From contig CAAEVI010000067.1 in NCBI GenBank assembly GCA_900759455.1, positions 1-27,248 of the forward strand: a stretch of DNA of 27,248 nucleotides, read 5' to 3'. A program made the position numbers and the translations under genes. Shown in pieces: positions 1-7,455 of this stretch. Source of the stretch: Erysipelotrichaceae bacterium. GTDB lineage: Bacteria; Bacillota_I; Bacilli_A; Erysipelotrichales; Erysipelotrichaceae. Positions within the stretch are counted from its first letter, which is position 1. Every line of letters begins with the position of its first letter. The notes beneath the pieces were generated by a model. It was given only the letters and a program-made list of their open reading frames with translations. It was not told the origin of the DNA and ran no database searches.

Positions 1-33
1 TCACCTGAACCCTTCAACTATCGTTATGATTAA
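1..33 (+). CDS. possible C-terminal end of an upstream gene (partial)
   Basis: Frame 1 is open from the window edge to a TAA at 31-33 and reads SPEPFNYRYD. A hairpin with a U-run follows at 60-82, as expected after a plus-strand gene. Ten codons are too few to identify a family, and the frame could be open by chance. Confidence 0.2.
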   Translation, partial: SPEPFNYRYD

Positions 34-59
34 CACCACTATTATAAATCTATAAAAGC

Positions 60-82
60 GCAGTGGCAATACTGCAGTTTTT
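60..82 (+). terminator. possible intrinsic terminator of an off-window plus-strand gene
   Basis: GCAGT (60-64) pairs with ACTGC (71-75) across a 6-nt loop, followed by AG and five T. The stem is short, so this is a weak call. It would fit a plus-strand gene ending near 33. Confidence 0.35.
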
Positions 83-92
83 GTCATGGTTC

Positions 93-138
93 AGAAAAAA
101 GATAAGAGGAACATTGACTTCGCGTTTCCTGTTCCTCT
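93..138 (-). terminator. terminator of the scrA-scrB-scrK operon
   Basis: A 9-bp perfect stem, AGAGGAACA (105-113) with TGTTCCTCT (130-138), encloses a 16-nt loop. On the minus strand it is followed by a U-rich run read from the A-stretch at 95-100. It lies about 45 nt past the scrK stop codon and would end the sucrose operon transcript. Confidence 0.6.
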
Positions 139-158
139 CAGCTTAACTTAATGACATT

Positions 159-177
159 GGGCATTGCCCTTTTTTTT
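159..177 (+). terminator. short GC hairpin with T8 run
   Basis: GGGC (159-162), ATT loop, GCCC (166-169), then eight T on the plus strand just beyond the convergent scrK stop. The stem is only 4 bp, so it may be a secondary terminator for whatever enters from the left. Confidence 0.35.
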
Positions 178-181
178 ATGA

Positions 182-1168
182 TCATTCGTCATCATCGGCT
201 GCCAGCGTCAGTTTGAATTCCCGCAGCTGAACAGGATCTGCCATGGCCGCCAGAGCGCCGGCCATCGTTGTTGTATGTGCTGCATACAAATTGGAAAATT
301 CAAGATGATGTTTTAATAGCTCAAGCGATACGTTTTCCAGGTCGCTGATGTTTTCCTTCAGCAGGCAGTAGAGGAAAGCGCCGATGAAGGAATCTCCTGC
401 ACCTGTTGTATCGACCACATGGACCTGATGCCCTTTGGCGGAGATACTGTCATTTCGCCGATAAAGGGTGGCTCCATCTTTTCCCTGTGTGTAGACGATG
501 CATTTGCAGCCATAAGCAAACAGCGACGGCAATGCATTTTTTATATCTTTTTCCCCGGTAATGAATTCCAGTTCTTCATCAGAAAGTTTAAGGATATCGG
601 CATAAGGAAGAAACTCGTGCACGGTGCGGTACAAAGCATCTTTGTCATCCCAAAGCGAGAAACGCAGATTCGGATCAAAACTGACAAGCACCCCTTTTTG
701 CTTGGCCAGCTCAAGCAGAGCCCGATGCGCCTGTTTCATTGGTGACTCAACAAGCGATACGCTGCAGAAATGCACCATGCCGCAGTCATCCAGCAGATCC
801 GCTGTAATATTTTCCGGTCCGTACTGCAAATCAGCGGCAGTGCGTCTGTAAAACTTAAAGTCACGGTTTCCGTCTTCCCGCAGAGATACAAAAGAAAGAG
901 ATGTATCATATTGATCGCTTTGCAGGATGTGTGAAGTATCGATTCCGCTTTCCTTCAAAGATGCGATGATATGATCTCCGAATGCATCTTTTCCCAGCTG
1001 GGTAAGCACCATTGCCGGTACGCCCATTTTGGCAACGGCGCCGGCCACATTTGCCGGTGCGCCTCCGGCTACACGGGTGAATCCCTCCACTTCCTGCAGG
1101 CTGCACCCCTTGCGCTGCGGAATAAAATCAATTAATGCCTCACCGATCACACATAGTTTCTGTTTCAT
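182..1168 (-). CDS. scrK: fructokinase, PfkB family
   Basis: A cytoplasmic ATP-dependent sugar kinase of 328 residues in the PfkB/ribokinase family. It should phosphorylate the free fructose released when ScrB cleaves sucrose-6-phosphate, feeding fructose-6-phosphate into glycolysis. Visible signatures are the N-terminal substrate-binding stretch GGAPANVAGAVAKMG and the C-terminal PfkB motif DTTGAGDSFIGAF, whose GAGD aspartate is the family's catalytic base. The ATG at 1168 is chosen over the in-frame TTG at 1171 because the AGGAGG at 1175-1180 is spaced correctly for it. This Shine-Dalgarno directly abuts the scrB stop codon, so the gene is the last in a tightly packed scrA-scrB-scrK operon. 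The specificity for fructose rests on that context; the fold is certain. Confidence 0.9.
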   Translation of the reverse strand: MKQKLCVIGEALIDFIPQRKGCSLQEVEGFTRVAGGAPANVAGAVAKMGVPAMVLTQLGKDAFGDHIIASLKESGIDTSHILQSDQYDTSLSFVSLREDGNRDFKFYRRTAADLQYGPENITADLLDDCGMVHFCSVSLVESPMKQAHRALLELAKQKGVLVSFDPNLRFSLWDDKDALYRTVHEFLPYADILKLSDEELEFITGEKDIKNALPSLFAYGCKCIVYTQGKDGATLYRRNDSISAKGHQVHVVDTTGAGDSFIGAFLYCLLKENISDLENVSLELLKHHLEFSNLYAAHTTTMAGALAAMADPVQLREFKLTLAADDDE

Positions 1169-1180
1169 CAAATGCCTCCT

Positions 1181-2629
1181 TTATTTGAATTGATGTGCCA
1201 TCAAAGAATGTAATGTAATTGCGGCAGTATTATCTTTTATATTCAGTTTAACACATCTTGGCCGTGTTGGGTAAATTCTGGTCGTAAAAACTTCAGTGCC
1301 GTCATTGAGGAAAATTTCCAGTGACGTCGTATCAGAGAAGATCTGAATGTCGTCCAGATGATCCAAAGCTACGCTTCTTTGATCTCTGCCCGCTCCGCAT
1401 GCATGAATGTCGAGCGTAAAGAGTCCTTCCTTCATGGTCATGCAGATTTCTTCGTTCAGCTGCAGTTCCATCTCTTTACAGTTGTCGGCTTCGATGCAGA
1501 GTTCAAAGGAAGCTTCATCAAAATGAAGTTCATTGAGCTGCTCTGTGTTGAGTTTTCTGCTGTTGCGGCGCAGTGCCTGCAGCTGCGGCAGCGGCTTTTG
1601 ATGAAGAACGCCGTTTTTCCACTCCAGCAGCCGCGGAATGGTCAGGGCATGCTGCCATCCGTCTTGTGTCGTCGGATTTGTATAGTCTGCATCCGGAATG
1701 CCCATCCATCCGATCAGGATGCGGCGACCCTGTTCGTCTTCAAAAGACTGCGGTGCATAAAAGTCAAAGCCGCGGTCCAGCTGGTGAATCTTGCTGATGT
1801 GCAGTCCTGTTTCCATTTCTCCATCCACCTGCATCCATGATACGGAATGGACATTGGCATAATCCACCCCGTCGGTTGAAACGCCTTGCGGACAGGTGAT
1901 CAGGATCTTTTGCTGATCGAGTTCGAAAAGATCAGGACATTCCCACATGTAGCCCAGAGGATGATCGCTGGTCAGACTGTAGCGATATTCCCAGTGTTCG
2001 AAATCATTGGAAGAGAAAATCAGGATGGCACCGTGATCTTTTTGATCACGGGCTCCCTGTACCATATAGTAAATGCCTTTTTCTTCGATTAGTTTCGGAT
2101 CACGAACATGCTGTGTAAACTCTTTCGGGTAATCTTTCATCTCCATGACGAGCTGCTTTTGGTCAAAATGTTCACCGTCGCCAGAAACCAGGTGAATGGT
2201 ATTGGCAACGCGTCCGCTGTGAATGTAGTCATAATCATCACGGTCAAACAATTTGATGTTTCCGGTATAGAAGTAGTGAATCTGATTGTCTTTGACAAAT
2301 GCACTGCCGGAATATGCACCGTGTGTATCGATGTCGCTGTCCGGAAACAGAAACGGTTCTTTCTGTTCGTAATGGATGAAGTCTTTTGTAGTGACATGAG
2401 CCCACAGTTTCAGGTCTCCGTTGATGTCGAAAGGATCGTACTGATAATAAATATGGTAGATTCCTTTGAACTGGCATAATCCGTTTGGATCATTCAGCCA
2501 TCCCTTTTCCGGCATCAGATGATAAGTCAGACGCTTCGGATCCTTGGCAATCTTGGCAATCTCATCTTTCTGTGTCTTGATCCATTTTGTATAATCTTCA
2601 CGATAAACAGGTTTATATTTTTCAAACAT
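1181..2629 (-). CDS. scrB: sucrose-6-phosphate hydrolase, GH32
   Basis: A 482-residue glycoside hydrolase of family 32 that splits imported sucrose-6-phosphate into glucose-6-phosphate and fructose. The three acidic GH32 landmarks are present: the nucleophile in WLNDPNG (D47), the transition-state stabiliser in RDPK (D177) and the acid/base in WECPDLF (E230). The five-bladed propeller is followed by a C-terminal beta-sandwich containing LEIFLNDGTEVFTTRIYP, typical of bacterial sucrases. There is no signal peptide, which fits intracellular action behind a PTS transporter. Only one base separates it from the scrA stop; its ribosome site (AAGGATGA) lies inside the end of scrA, so translation is probably coupled. 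Full length, with no sign of damage. Confidence 0.95.
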   Translation of the reverse strand: MFEKYKPVYREDYTKWIKTQKDEIAKIAKDPKRLTYHLMPEKGWLNDPNGLCQFKGIYHIYYQYDPFDINGDLKLWAHVTTKDFIHYEQKEPFLFPDSDIDTHGAYSGSAFVKDNQIHYFYTGNIKLFDRDDYDYIHSGRVANTIHLVSGDGEHFDQKQLVMEMKDYPKEFTQHVRDPKLIEEKGIYYMVQGARDQKDHGAILIFSSNDFEHWEYRYSLTSDHPLGYMWECPDLFELDQQKILITCPQGVSTDGVDYANVHSVSWMQVDGEMETGLHISKIHQLDRGFDFYAPQSFEDEQGRRILIGWMGIPDADYTNPTTQDGWQHALTIPRLLEWKNGVLHQKPLPQLQALRRNSRKLNTEQLNELHFDEASFELCIEADNCKEMELQLNEEICMTMKEGLFTLDIHACGAGRDQRSVALDHLDDIQIFSDTTSLEIFLNDGTEVFTTRIYPTRPRCVKLNIKDNTAAITLHSLMAHQFK

Positions 2630-2630
2630 T

Positions 2631-4535
2631 TTATTTCATCCTTACTGTTATAACTGGAGTATCCAGGCCGGCAGCATCTTCCTCATGAATATCCACATCA
2701 AAGTCAGCGCTGTTCGTAATGATCATCATTGTTTCGTCTTTATAGCCGTTTGCTTTGATCTTTTCTCTGTCGAATCGGATCAGCGGCGTTTTGGCACTGA
2801 CATGTTCACCGTCGGAAACAAGAGATTCAAATCCTTCGCCGTTCATGTTGACAGTGTCGATGCCGCAGTGCAGCATGATCTCAACACCCTGCGCACTGCG
2901 CAGACCGATAGCATGTTTGCTTGGGAAGGTAAATGCGACCTCAGCGTCACACGGGGCATAGATCACATTGTCTTTCGGCTCGATGCAGATTCCTTTTCCC
3001 ATTCCTTCGCTCGCAAAGGCAGGATCACTTGCCTTTGTAATGCTTTTGACTTCACCTTTCAAAGGGCAGTTTACAACAAGCGGTTCTTTGTTTTCGATTG
3101 GCGCAGGAGCGGCTTTCTTATCTGCTGTCTCTGCTTTGGCTGCTTCTGTCTTCTTCCAGAAAATAATCGTAAGCAATGCGGAAGTGATCATTGAAAGCAG
3201 CAGACCGATACCGAACATTGCCCAGTCTTTTGGAAGCACGGAAATGAATCCAGGCAGTCCCGCAGCGCCCAGAGCCTGTGCGAGAATGTGGAAGAGAGCA
3301 CACCAGGCACTGCCGACGGCAGATCCGACCATTGCGGCATAGAACGGATAACGAAGTTTCAAGGTAACACCGAACATTGCAGGTTCAGTGATTCCCAGCA
3401 ATGCGCTGACACCGGCAGCACTGCAGATCGATTTCAGCTTGACATCTTTTGTCTTGAACAAAACAGCCAGTACGGCAGCACCCTGTGCAACATTATTCAT
3501 GGAAGCAGTAATGAAGATGAAGCTTCCGCCAGTGATCGTGATAGCAGCCAACAGCTGTGTTTCGATCGGAATGAAAGAGTGATGCATACCGGTCAGGGTG
3601 ATCGGTGCATATACAAGACCAAACAGACCGCCGCCGACCGGGCCTAATGTGTTGTACAGCCATGTAATGCCGTCCGCCAGCATATTACCGGCACCGCGCA
3701 GAACCGGTCCGACCAGAAGGAACGTGATGAAAGCAGTGATCATGATGGAAAGAAGCGGAGTTGTCAGGTTATCCAGCCATGTCGGCGTTACTTTATGAAG
3801 CCGTTTTTCCAGGTTGGCCAAAATCCATGATACAGCCAGTACCGGAAGGACAGTGCCCTGATAGCCGACAGCCTGTACGCTTAAACCAAACAGATTCCAG
3901 GTTGGAACTTCCACGCCAGTACCGAGGCTGTAAGCATTCAGCAGATCCGGATGAACCATGATCATGCCCATTGCTGCCCCCAGGTAAGGATTGCCGCCGA
4001 AACGTTTCGTAGCAGAGAAGCCGATCAAAACCGGAAGGAAAGTGAATGGCGCATTTGCGAAAATATTGATGCAGGTTGCCAGATCACGGAACTGCGGAAA
4101 CATGTCGATGATCGATTTTCCGCCTTCAAACATGGCTGCGGTGAGCACATTGTTGATACCCATGAGAAGACCGCCGGCAACGATAGCCGGGATGATCGGT
4201 ACAAAGATATCAGAGAACATTTTGATGAAACGCTGAACGGCGCTTCCTTTCTTTTCTTCCTCCTCGGGAGCCGCCGTGTCAGAAAGCATGCCGATCTGTT
4301 TCTGTACTTCATCACAGACCAGGTTGACCAGACCGGAACCTAAAATAATCTGAAACTGGGAGTTTGTCATGAAAACGCCTTTGACACCTTCGATGTCAGA
4401 GATGGCATCTTCGTTGCGCAGATCAGCATTTTTCAGCTGGAATCGTAGACGTGTTGCACAGTGCTGAACGGAGCGGATATTGTCTTTTCCGCCGACTTGT
4501 TCAATGATTTGTGCTGCGATTGCTGCATAATCCAT
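2631..4535 (-). CDS. scrA: PTS sucrose-specific transporter, EIIBCA fusion
   Basis: A membrane permease of the phosphotransferase system (634 residues) that imports sucrose while phosphorylating it to sucrose-6-phosphate. Domains in order: EIIB with the phospho-cysteine in HCATRLRF (C26); a long hydrophobic EIIC with the GMHHSFIPIETQ-type glucose/sucrose superfamily motif; a charged alanine-rich linker; and a Crr-like EIIA whose phospho-histidine is in LHCGIDTVNMNGEGF (H556). Many ScrA proteins lack EIIA and borrow it from Crr; this one carries its own. The open frame extends 12 codons upstream, but those codons run through operator O1, and the ATG at 4535 has a GAGGAGGAAG ribosome site at 4541-4550, so the shorter start is used. 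First gene of scrA-scrB-scrK. Confidence 0.93.
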   Translation of the reverse strand: MDYAAIAAQIIEQVGGKDNIRSVQHCATRLRFQLKNADLRNEDAISDIEGVKGVFMTNSQFQIILGSGLVNLVCDEVQKQIGMLSDTAAPEEEEKKGSAVQRFIKMFSDIFVPIIPAIVAGGLLMGINNVLTAAMFEGGKSIIDMFPQFRDLATCINIFANAPFTFLPVLIGFSATKRFGGNPYLGAAMGMIMVHPDLLNAYSLGTGVEVPTWNLFGLSVQAVGYQGTVLPVLAVSWILANLEKRLHKVTPTWLDNLTTPLLSIMITAFITFLLVGPVLRGAGNMLADGITWLYNTLGPVGGGLFGLVYAPITLTGMHHSFIPIETQLLAAITITGGSFIFITASMNNVAQGAAVLAVLFKTKDVKLKSICSAAGVSALLGITEPAMFGVTLKLRYPFYAAMVGSAVGSAWCALFHILAQALGAAGLPGFISVLPKDWAMFGIGLLLSMITSALLTIIFWKKTEAAKAETADKKAAPAPIENKEPLVVNCPLKGEVKSITKASDPAFASEGMGKGICIEPKDNVIYAPCDAEVAFTFPSKHAIGLRSAQGVEIMLHCGIDTVNMNGEGFESLVSDGEHVSAKTPLIRFDREKIKANGYKDETMMIITNSADFDVDIHEEDAAGLDTPVITVRMK

Positions 4536-4551
4536 AAAGTCTTCCTCCTCT

Positions 4552-4571
4552 ATGTGGTATCGGTACCACAT
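4552..4571 (-). promoter_or_regulatory. operator O1 for ScrR (LacI type)
   Basis: ATGTGGTATCGGTACCACAT is a 20-bp near-perfect palindrome (two mismatched positions around a central CG), the usual form of a LacI-family operator. It lies between the predicted scrA start of transcription and the ribosome site, at roughly +8 to +27. Repression by the neighbouring ScrR is inferred from the context and from the second copy at 4629-4648. Confidence 0.8.
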
Positions 4572-4584
4572 CTTTTACGCTGTC

Positions 4585-4613
4585 ATTTTATAACCGCTTA
4601 CAAACAATGTCAA
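4585..4613 (-). promoter_or_regulatory. scrA promoter
   Basis: On the minus strand, TTGACA (4613-4608), a 17-nt spacer and TAAAAT (4590-4585) form a near-consensus sigma-A promoter. Transcription would start near 4578. It is bracketed by two operator copies and overlapped by a cre-like sequence. Confidence 0.8.
4589..4602 (-). promoter_or_regulatory. cre-like site (CcpA catabolite repression)
   Basis: The minus strand reads TGTAAGCGGTTATA, matching the Bacillus cre consensus TGNAARCGNWWWCA at all but one position. It lies in the promoter spacer and overlaps the first bases of the -10, where CcpA binding would block RNA polymerase. Catabolite repression of a sucrose operon is the expected biology; binding itself is inferred. 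Confidence 0.6.
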
Positions 4614-4628
4614 TACTTTTTGGGAAAA

Positions 4629-4648
4629 ATATGGTATCGGTACCACAT
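4629..4648 (-). promoter_or_regulatory. operator O2 for ScrR (upstream copy)
   Basis: ATATGGTATCGGTACCACAT matches O1 at 19 of 20 positions. Its centre is 77 bp from that of O1, placing it at about -70 to -51, upstream of the -35. Paired operators flanking a promoter allow one tetramer or two dimers to loop the DNA. Confidence 0.75.
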
Positions 4649-4705
4649 TTTTTTTTATCTTGCAATCGCAAAATGTGTTTTTTTGAATAAAATGATATTT
4701 TTTAA

Positions 4706-4736
4706 TAAAAAAAGCAGATATCGCATGATATCTGCT
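4706..4736 (-). terminator. scrR terminator, copy that kept its U-run
   Basis: The perfect 10-bp arms AGCAGATATC / GATATCTGCT enclose a 4-nt loop (stem-loop 4713-4736). On the minus strand they are followed by a run of T, a textbook intrinsic terminator. Without the IS element this hairpin would stand about 20 bp after the scrR stop codon. The insertion has moved it 1.7 kb away from the gene it served. Confidence 0.75.
4713..4736. repeat. 24-bp direct repeat flanking the IS, left copy
   Basis: Identical to 6426-6449. The repeat is itself a palindrome (10-bp arms, GCAT loop). It directly abuts the left end of the IS and is best read as a long target-site duplication of the scrR terminator hairpin. 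Confidence 0.8.
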
Positions 4737-4751
4737 CAGACTGTTGACAAA
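4737..4751 (+). repeat. IS left terminal inverted repeat
   Basis: CAGACTGTTGACAAA, a perfect inverted match to 6411-6425. The match stops at the sixteenth base. Confidence 0.85.
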
Positions 4752-4756
4752 GTATG

Positions 4757-4785
4757 TCGACAGTCTTTTCTTTTTCTGGTAAAAT
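4757..4785 (+). promoter_or_regulatory. transposase promoter inside the IS
   Basis: TCGACA (4757-4762), 17 nt, then TGG-TAAAAT (4777-4785) forms a sigma-A promoter with an extended -10. Transcription would start near 4792, the first base of the leader inverted repeat. A second extended -10, TGGTATAAT, lies at 4856-4864, close to the gene and beyond the hairpin, and could give a shorter transcript. Confidence 0.5.
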
Positions 4786-4791
4786 ATTTAT

Positions 4792-4842
4792 GGCAGAAAA
4801 GACCTTAATAAACCAAAAAAATTGTCGACTTTTCTGCCTTTT
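4792..4842 (+). terminator. leader hairpin upstream of the transposase
   Basis: The 10-bp perfect arms GGCAGAAAAG (4792-4801) and CTTTTCTGCC (4829-4838) are followed by TTTT. In RNA this would be a terminator-like stem with a 27-nt loop in the transposase leader. It could limit readthrough from flanking genes or attenuate transposase expression; the role is inferred. Confidence 0.5.
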
Positions 4843-4890
4843 CTATTGCTCAAAATGGTATAATTCAGGTGGTTTATTGAGGTTATTATT

Positions 4891-6285
4891 ATGGCAATGA
4901 CGAATAGAAACAACACTAAATTTGATAGTATCATCATGCATACTTTGGATGAACTTGTACCACAGGATCATTTGGTTCGCAAGCTTGAGAATGCTTTGGA
5001 CTTTCGCTTTATTTATCCGAAAGTCAGGCATTGCTACAGCCGGCACGGCAGACCAAGCATCGATCCTGTGGTTCTTTTTAAAATGCTTATGATCAACATT
5101 CTTTTCGGATACAACTCTATGCGAAGGACCTGTCAGGAAATTCAGGTGAACCTCGCTCATCGCTGGTTCCTTGGATTGGCCATCGATGAATCGGTGCCTA
5201 ACTTTTCTACGTGGTCTCAGAACTATATCCGTCGTTATAAGGATTCCGCTATTTTTGAAGAGATCTTTGAAGAGATCCTTTCACAGGCTATGTCTTATGG
5301 TTTCGTTGACTGCACGACTGTATTTGGTGACAGCACCCACCAGAAGGCCAATGCCAATAAAAGAAAATCGGTCAAAAAAGAAATTGAAGTGCTCAAGAAG
5401 AAATATGAAGACGATCTTTTGAAAGAGATCAATGAAGACAGAGAGTGCATTGGTAAAAAAGCCTATGATTCGATGAACCGTACAGAATATGCATTCGATC
5501 AAGATAGCGGTGAAGAAATAAAGGTTACGGCAAAGAGGACCATCCATGAAAGTACGACAGATCCAGAAAGCGGATGCTTCCATAAGGGAGAGAAAGAAAA
5601 ATGCTTCGCTTATTCACATCAGACATTTTGTGATAAGAATGCATTTGTTTTAACAGTAAAAACCGTTTCTGGGAACATCCATGACAGTGTTTCGTTTTTT
5701 GATGCCTACCAACAGTTAATGAATAGAAAATATGCCAATCAAATTCAGAATGTATCTTTGGATTCAGGATATGCATCACCAGCTATCTGTAGAGAGATCA
5801 TTGAAAACAAACAAGATCCATACATGCCATACAAACGACCAATGACAAAAAGGGGTTTCTTTAAGAAACACGACTATGCATATGATGAAGAATATGACTG
5901 CTATATCTGTCCAAACAATAAAGTATTGGGCTATACGACAACGACTAGAGAAGGATATAGACAATACAAGTCAGATCCGGAAGACTGTATGAACTGCCCT
6001 TTTAGAAACCAATGTACAAAGAGCAGGAATCATGTGAAGGTTATCAATCGGCACTTGTGGGAGCGATATAGAGAACGTAGCGAAGAAATCCGTCATACAC
6101 CAAAGTGGAAAGAAATCTATCCAAAGAGAAAAGAAACGATCGAACGGGTGTTTGCGGAGTGTAAGGAAAACAATGGACTTCGATTTACCCGGTTGAAAGG
6201 ACTAAAGAAAAACCAGCACAATGCCTGGTTAATTTTTGCATGCCATAATCTGAAGAAAATGGCAATATGGAATGGGATTGCATAG
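4891..6285 (+). CDS. IS1182-family DDE transposase
   Basis: A 464-residue transposase that cuts and joins the element's DNA ends. The N-terminal part (about 1-110, with RHGRPSIDPVVLFKMLMINILFGYNS) is the DUF772/InsH-type domain seen in IS5, IS1182 and relatives. Likely catalytic acids are the Asp in VFGDSTHQKANANKRK, the Asp in VSLDSGYAS and the Glu in ERVFAECKENNGLRF. Between the second and third lies a cysteine group, CYIC followed by CMNCPFRNQC, typical of the DDE_Tnp_1_6 C-terminal domain. The ATG at 4891 follows TTGAGG; an upstream extended -10 TGGTATAAT lies at 4856-4864. The reading frame is intact, so the element may be active. Confidence 0.93.
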   Translation: MAMTNRNNTKFDSIIMHTLDELVPQDHLVRKLENALDFRFIYPKVRHCYSRHGRPSIDPVVLFKMLMINILFGYNSMRRTCQEIQVNLAHRWFLGLAIDESVPNFSTWSQNYIRRYKDSAIFEEIFEEILSQAMSYGFVDCTTVFGDSTHQKANANKRKSVKKEIEVLKKKYEDDLLKEINEDRECIGKKAYDSMNRTEYAFDQDSGEEIKVTAKRTIHESTTDPESGCFHKGEKEKCFAYSHQTFCDKNAFVLTVKTVSGNIHDSVSFFDAYQQLMNRKYANQIQNVSLDSGYASPAICREIIENKQDPYMPYKRPMTKRGFFKKHDYAYDEEYDCYICPNNKVLGYTTTTREGYRQYKSDPEDCMNCPFRNQCTKSRNHVKVINRHLWERYRERSEEIRHTPKWKEIYPKRKETIERVFAECKENNGLRFTRLKGLKKNQHNAWLIFACHNLKKMAIWNGIA

Positions 6286-6369
6286 GAAGGAATCCCGATC
6301 ATTTAATGGTTTTGGCAAAATTTTAACGAAAACTATAAAAATTACGAAAACGGAAATCGAAACAAAAGA

Positions 6370-6413
6370 AAAACCCCAGATTCTTCACTTTCAAGTGAAA
6401 AACACAGGGTTTT
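6370..6413. repeat. subterminal hairpin at the right end of the IS
   Basis: The outer arms AAAACCC (6370-6376) and GGGTTTT (6407-6413) enclose a perfect inner stem TTCACTT / AAGTGAA (6384-6399). It lies between the transposase stop and the right inverted repeat. It could terminate the transposase transcript, block antisense readthrough from scrR, or mark the end for the transposase. Confidence 0.5.
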
Positions 6414-6425
6414 GTCAACAGTCTG
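6411..6425 (-). repeat. IS right terminal inverted repeat
   Basis: TTTGTCAACAGTCTG, the perfect complement of the left end at 4737-4751. Confidence 0.85.
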
Positions 6426-6449
6426 AGCAGATATCGCATGATATCTGCT
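6426..6449. repeat. 24-bp direct repeat flanking the IS, right copy (hairpin without U-run)
   Basis: Identical to 4713-4736. It stands about 20 bp after the scrR stop codon. On the minus strand the stem is now followed by CAGACTGTTG of the IS end instead of a T-run, so it should no longer work as an intrinsic terminator for scrR. Confidence 0.8.
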
Positions 6450-6468
6450 TAGATATTCTGCTGTGATG

Positions 6469-7455
6469 TCAGCGAACGCTTTCTCCTTCGATAAATGTGT
6501 AATTGACATACTGGATCGGCTGCACATCTTCGCCGTTGATCATGCGAAGGATCGTTCGTGCACAGCATTTTCCGCTGTATTCCGTATCAAAGCGGACAGT
6601 TGTCAGACGCGGAGACAACAGTTCACTGACATCGTAACCGCCAAAGGAGATGACGGAAATATCCTGCGGGATGCGAAGTCCGCGTTCCCGAATGACTTTA
6701 TAGGCACCAAGTGCCTGTCTGTCAGTGGAACAGATGAGGGCATCGATCGTGTGTTCATCCAGGATCTTTTCCACCTGTTCACAGGCGTGTTCCAACGAGA
6801 AGTCGCTGAGATAGATGAAGATGTCTTGAACGCCGCTGTCTTTCAGACCGTCCATGATCCCGCTGCGGCGCACGACGCCGACGGCTTCGTCCCAGCTGTC
6901 TACACAAAGGCAGGCCACATGTTTATGACCGCGTTCTCCGATATAAGATCCGACAAATTTTCCGCCGTAATAATCATCGTTGATGATACAGACCCCGTTG
7001 CGGTAGTTTTGCGCGGCCACAACGACAGGAATATCGATCTTGGCAAGAAGTTCATAGTGAGCTTCACTGAGATGAGTCGCACTCAGGATCAGACCGTCCA
7101 CATTCATCCGCCATAGCTTTTCCATGTACTGCAGTTCCAGTTCCTCGTGATGATCCGTGTTGATGATCATCGTGCTGTAGCCTTCCTCGCGCAGGTGACG
7201 GTCAATGCTCATCAGGACCTTTCCGGTAACGATCGAATCCAGACAAGGTGCGATGATGCCGATCATTTTGCTTTTTTTGGCCTTCAGTCTCGCAAAGACA
7301 TTCGGCTCATAATTATATTTTTCAATGACAGAGGCAATGCGCTGTCGTGTTTCTTCTTTGACATAACCGCCGTTGAAATAGCGGGAAACTGTACTTTTAC
7401 CGACACCACTGAGTTCGGCTATTTCTTTCATGGTTATCTTATTCGTTTCACTCAT
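6469..7455 (-). CDS. scrR: sucrose operon repressor, LacI family
   Basis: A 328-residue DNA-binding repressor. The N-terminal helix-turn-helix (about residues 8-28, ITMKEIAELSGVGKSTVSRYFNGG) and hinge (YEPNVFARLKAKKSKMIGII) are classic LacI/GalR. The remainder is the periplasmic-binding-like sugar sensor ending in TTVRFDTEYSGKCCARTILRMING. Position upstream of scrA and two LacI-type palindromes at the scrA promoter make sucrose control the natural reading; the inducer is probably sucrose-6-phosphate or a product, not shown here. The ATG at 7455 follows AAGGAGGGAT. No copy of the scrA operator is visible upstream, so autoregulation is not supported. Its terminator has been split from it by the IS. 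Confidence 0.9.
   Translation of the reverse strand: MSETNKITMKEIAELSGVGKSTVSRYFNGGYVKEETRQRIASVIEKYNYEPNVFARLKAKKSKMIGIIAPCLDSIVTGKVLMSIDRHLREEGYSTMIINTDHHEELELQYMEKLWRMNVDGLILSATHLSEAHYELLAKIDIPVVVAAQNYRNGVCIINDDYYGGKFVGSYIGERGHKHVACLCVDSWDEAVGVVRRSGIMDGLKDSGVQDIFIYLSDFSLEHACEQVEKILDEHTIDALICSTDRQALGAYKVIRERGLRIPQDISVISFGGYDVSELLSPRLTTVRFDTEYSGKCCARTILRMINGEDVQPIQYVNYTFIEGESVR

Larger units (their letters stand above)
4737..6425 (+). mobile_element. IS1182-like insertion sequence, 1689 bp
   Basis: The element has 15-bp perfect terminal inverted repeats (CAGACTGTTGACAAA at 4737-4751, its complement at 6411-6425), one transposase gene reading rightward, and 24-bp identical flanking repeats. 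Its bases are visibly more A/T-rich than the scr genes on either side. It looks intact: full-length transposase, both ends present, and no mismatches in ends or flanks, which suggests recent insertion. It separates scrR from the scrA promoter without interrupting a gene. Because the target is a palindrome, the inverted symmetry continues past the ends, so the exact tips must be confirmed from another copy. Confidence 0.88.

Noticed and set aside
4653..4712. Possible small gene in the A/T-rich stretch between operator O2 and the hairpin
   Set aside because: No ribosome site with a usable frame; the T and A runs are explained by the scrR terminator tail.
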